A stretch of 6,549 nt of DNA, taken from assembly GCA_964589725.1 (NCBI GenBank), contig CAZPUJ010000079.1:1-6549 (forward strand), written 5' to 3'. A model generated the notes under the pieces. The model saw only the letters and a program-made list of their open reading frames with translations. It made no database searches and had not been told where the DNA came from. Every line of letters begins with the position of its first letter. Within the stretch, counting starts at the first letter, position 1. Origin of the DNA: CAYSHJ01 sp964589725. GTDB taxonomy: Bacteria > Planctomycetota > Planctomycetia > Planctomycetales > Planctomycetaceae. Below, piece after piece: positions 5,740 to 6,549 of this stretch. The position numbers and the translations under genes were made by a program.

Positions 5740-6068
5740 ACTGGCTTCGCGTCGGTCCACTTCACGCCCTCGGTCGAAGTCCGCACGCGTGGCTGCGTCT
5801 CATCTTTGTTCCGGTCGTAGGCGAAGAACTCGGTCGCGAGCCACGACCAGTTCCGGCGCGAATTCAAACGGCGGATTGGGCAACCGCTCCCGCGTCTTCC
5901 CATAATCGCGAATGGCCAGAGCGTGCATCTCGCCGGTTGCCAATCTCCGGAAAGCCGGCGAACGATTTGAGGGCAGCGAGTGCAAGGACGGTGAAAGACG
6001 AGGCTGCCGTCGCGGACAGGCCAAAAAGTTCTATTGGTGTCCTCCCGCCTCCAATTTCTTTCGAAATC

Positions 6069-6105
6069 AGCCCTTCGACGAGAACGTCGAAGGGCTCGTT
6101 TGTTT
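6069..6105 (+). terminator. strong hairpin terminator
   Basis: AGCCCTTCGACG (6069-6080) pairs perfectly over 12 bases with CGTCGAAGGGCT (6085-6096) around the loop AGAA, and CGTTTGTTTT follows. That is a plus-strand intrinsic terminator. No intact plus-strand gene ends nearby; the nearest upstream is the large gene ending at 5564. On the minus strand no T-run follows the stem. It may serve that gene's long 3' region or be left over from a lost gene. Confidence 0.7.
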
Positions 6106-6438
6106 TGGGGCAATGGGTTGCGTTGCGCTGCCATCGGATCAATCGTGATTTCGGTTTGGTGATTCGCCGTAGTCCGATCTTCGTAAGTCGTGTCCAAAAA
6201 ATCGGTTGCGGAGTTCAATTCCCGTAGCCTGTGTTCCGCGGCTGGGTGGCAGGCATTTGTCCATCGCGCTGACCATCAGGACACACTTGTTGCGTGTCTG
6301 TTGACCACGATCAGCGCACCGATTCCTCTGTTGACTCCTCGGGTGACCAGGCCGACGACGTCGCGCAGCTCGTGCTGAGTGCCAGGCGAGTTTTTCACGA
6401 TTCTCGGCACGTCTGGCTAATTCTTGAATCTACGGAAC
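6106..6438. other. gene-free stretch
   Basis: No open frame here has a convincing start, ribosome-binding site or protein-like composition on either strand. The only structure I see is an imperfect hairpin at 6379-6410: GTGC (6379-6382) and CGAG (6387-6390) pair with CTCG (6403-6406) and GCAC (6407-6410), leaving a four-base bulge and a T-rich loop. It may belong to the repeat cluster that follows. Confidence 0.5.
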
Positions 6439-6531
6439 CTGTAGCTCAGGCCCTTGTGGCCTGCGTGATGAGACTTCTGCTTGTTTTCCGACGAATTCAA
6501 ATTAAACCGGCCACGAGGGCCGGGGCTACAG
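6439..6531. repeat. inverted pair of REP-like palindromes (BIME-like)
   Basis: On the plus strand GTAG (6441-6444) precedes a hairpin CAGGCC-CTTGT-GGCCTG (6447-6463). On the minus strand GTAG (6529-6526) precedes a hairpin with stem arms CCGGCC and GGCCGG (6523-6507). The two units are similar over about 25 bases, face each other and are separated by 43 bases (6464-6506). A GTAG tetranucleotide followed by an imperfect palindrome is the classical form of REP sequences mobilised by RAYT (REP-associated tyrosine) transposases. No RAYT gene lies in the window. Confidence 0.7.
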
Positions 6532-6549
6532 ATTGCCCAAGACAACGAA

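Larger units (their letters stand above)
5618..6040 (-). pseudogene. relic of a second Tat-exported sialidase-like gene, several frameshifts
   Basis: Coherent protein sequence continues on the minus strand only by changing frame. Segment A (about 6036-5936) reads like a leader core, LFGLSATAASSFTVLALAAL, followed by KSFAGFPEIG, identical to residues 32-41 of the intact-looking Tat protein at 2675-3283. The DNA under it is also clearly similar (5937-6011 against 3159-3233). The twin-arginine start is missing. Segment B (about 5931-5849) reads MHALAIRDYGKTRERLPNPP. Segment C (about 5845-5722) reads TEFFAYDRNKDETQPRV, then STEGVKWTDAKPVYKKPFY, the style of an Asp-box propeller strand. A tandem duplication at 5705-5739 then shifts the frame. 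Segment D (about 5720-5618) reads KPFYMWGV and soon runs into unrelated sequence and a stop. The long continuous minus-strand frame spanning 5202-6218 is not the gene: it uses only segment C. Homology of segments B and C to sialidases is judged by eye. Confidence 0.7.

Noticed and set aside
5202..6218. 338-residue minus-strand open frame
   Set aside because: It joins antisense of the 726-residue gene to one short segment of the relic; the coherent protein pieces lie in several frames.
6209..6230. GAGTTCAATTCCCG, resembling a tRNA T-arm
   Set aside because: The flanking bases do not form the T-stem and no cloverleaf precedes it.
6441..6463. GTAGCTCAGG, resembling a tRNA D-arm
   Set aside because: No acceptor, anticodon or T-arm follows; it is explained by the REP-like palindrome.

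Overview
The window looks like chromosomal DNA from a planctomycete (Pirellulales-like). It is GC-rich, carries a Tat-exported sialidase-like protein with the HRREFLQ type of leader common in that phylum, and has long intergenic stretches full of gene relics and small palindromic repeats. The assignment rests on these impressions and not on any search.

Layout. Positions 1-116 are non-coding flank. Positions 117-1819 are a complete IS110-family insertion sequence. It has a long left end with a structured non-coding RNA (about 131-398), a 439-residue DEDD/serine recombinase (481-1800), and a right end of only about 19 bases after the stop codon. Positions 2033-2539 encode a small two-CBS-domain protein. 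On the minus strand, 2675-3283 encodes a short Tat-exported protein that looks like the end of a sialidase-like beta-propeller. Divergent from it, 3384-5564 encodes a 726-residue membrane-anchored, coiled-coil, mostly helical protein of unknown function. After that, 5618-6040 on the minus strand is a frameshifted relic of a second Tat/sialidase-like gene. Positions 6041-6549 hold no gene, but do hold a strong hairpin terminator, an imperfect hairpin and an inverted pair of REP-like palindromes.

Main result. The RNA 5' of the transposase can be read in detail as a bridge RNA (the RNA that guides IS110 recombinases). It has a 5' stem-loop (134-216) and two further stem-loop domains (254-322 and 325-397). 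Each of the two domains has an internal loop whose strands match the DNA at the element's own junctions. In order along the RNA: 273-280 equals the left flank plus core (111-118). 298-304 is complementary to core plus right flank (1818-1824). 346-354 equals the right end of the element (1809-1817). 372-378 is complementary to core plus left end (117-123). This is the target-left, target-right, donor-left, donor-right order and polarity described for IS621. It fixes the element ends at a CT core (117-118 and 1818-1819). Joining the two ends, as in an excised circle, gives TTGACA, a 17-base spacer and TATAGC, a promoter that exists only in the circle and would start the RNA at about 131.

No operon is evident around the element. 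The two sialidase-like relics flank the 726-residue gene on the opposite strand, which suggests past duplication or rearrangement there. The CBS gene and the 726-residue gene appear to be the only intact host genes; the short Tat gene may be intact or truncated.
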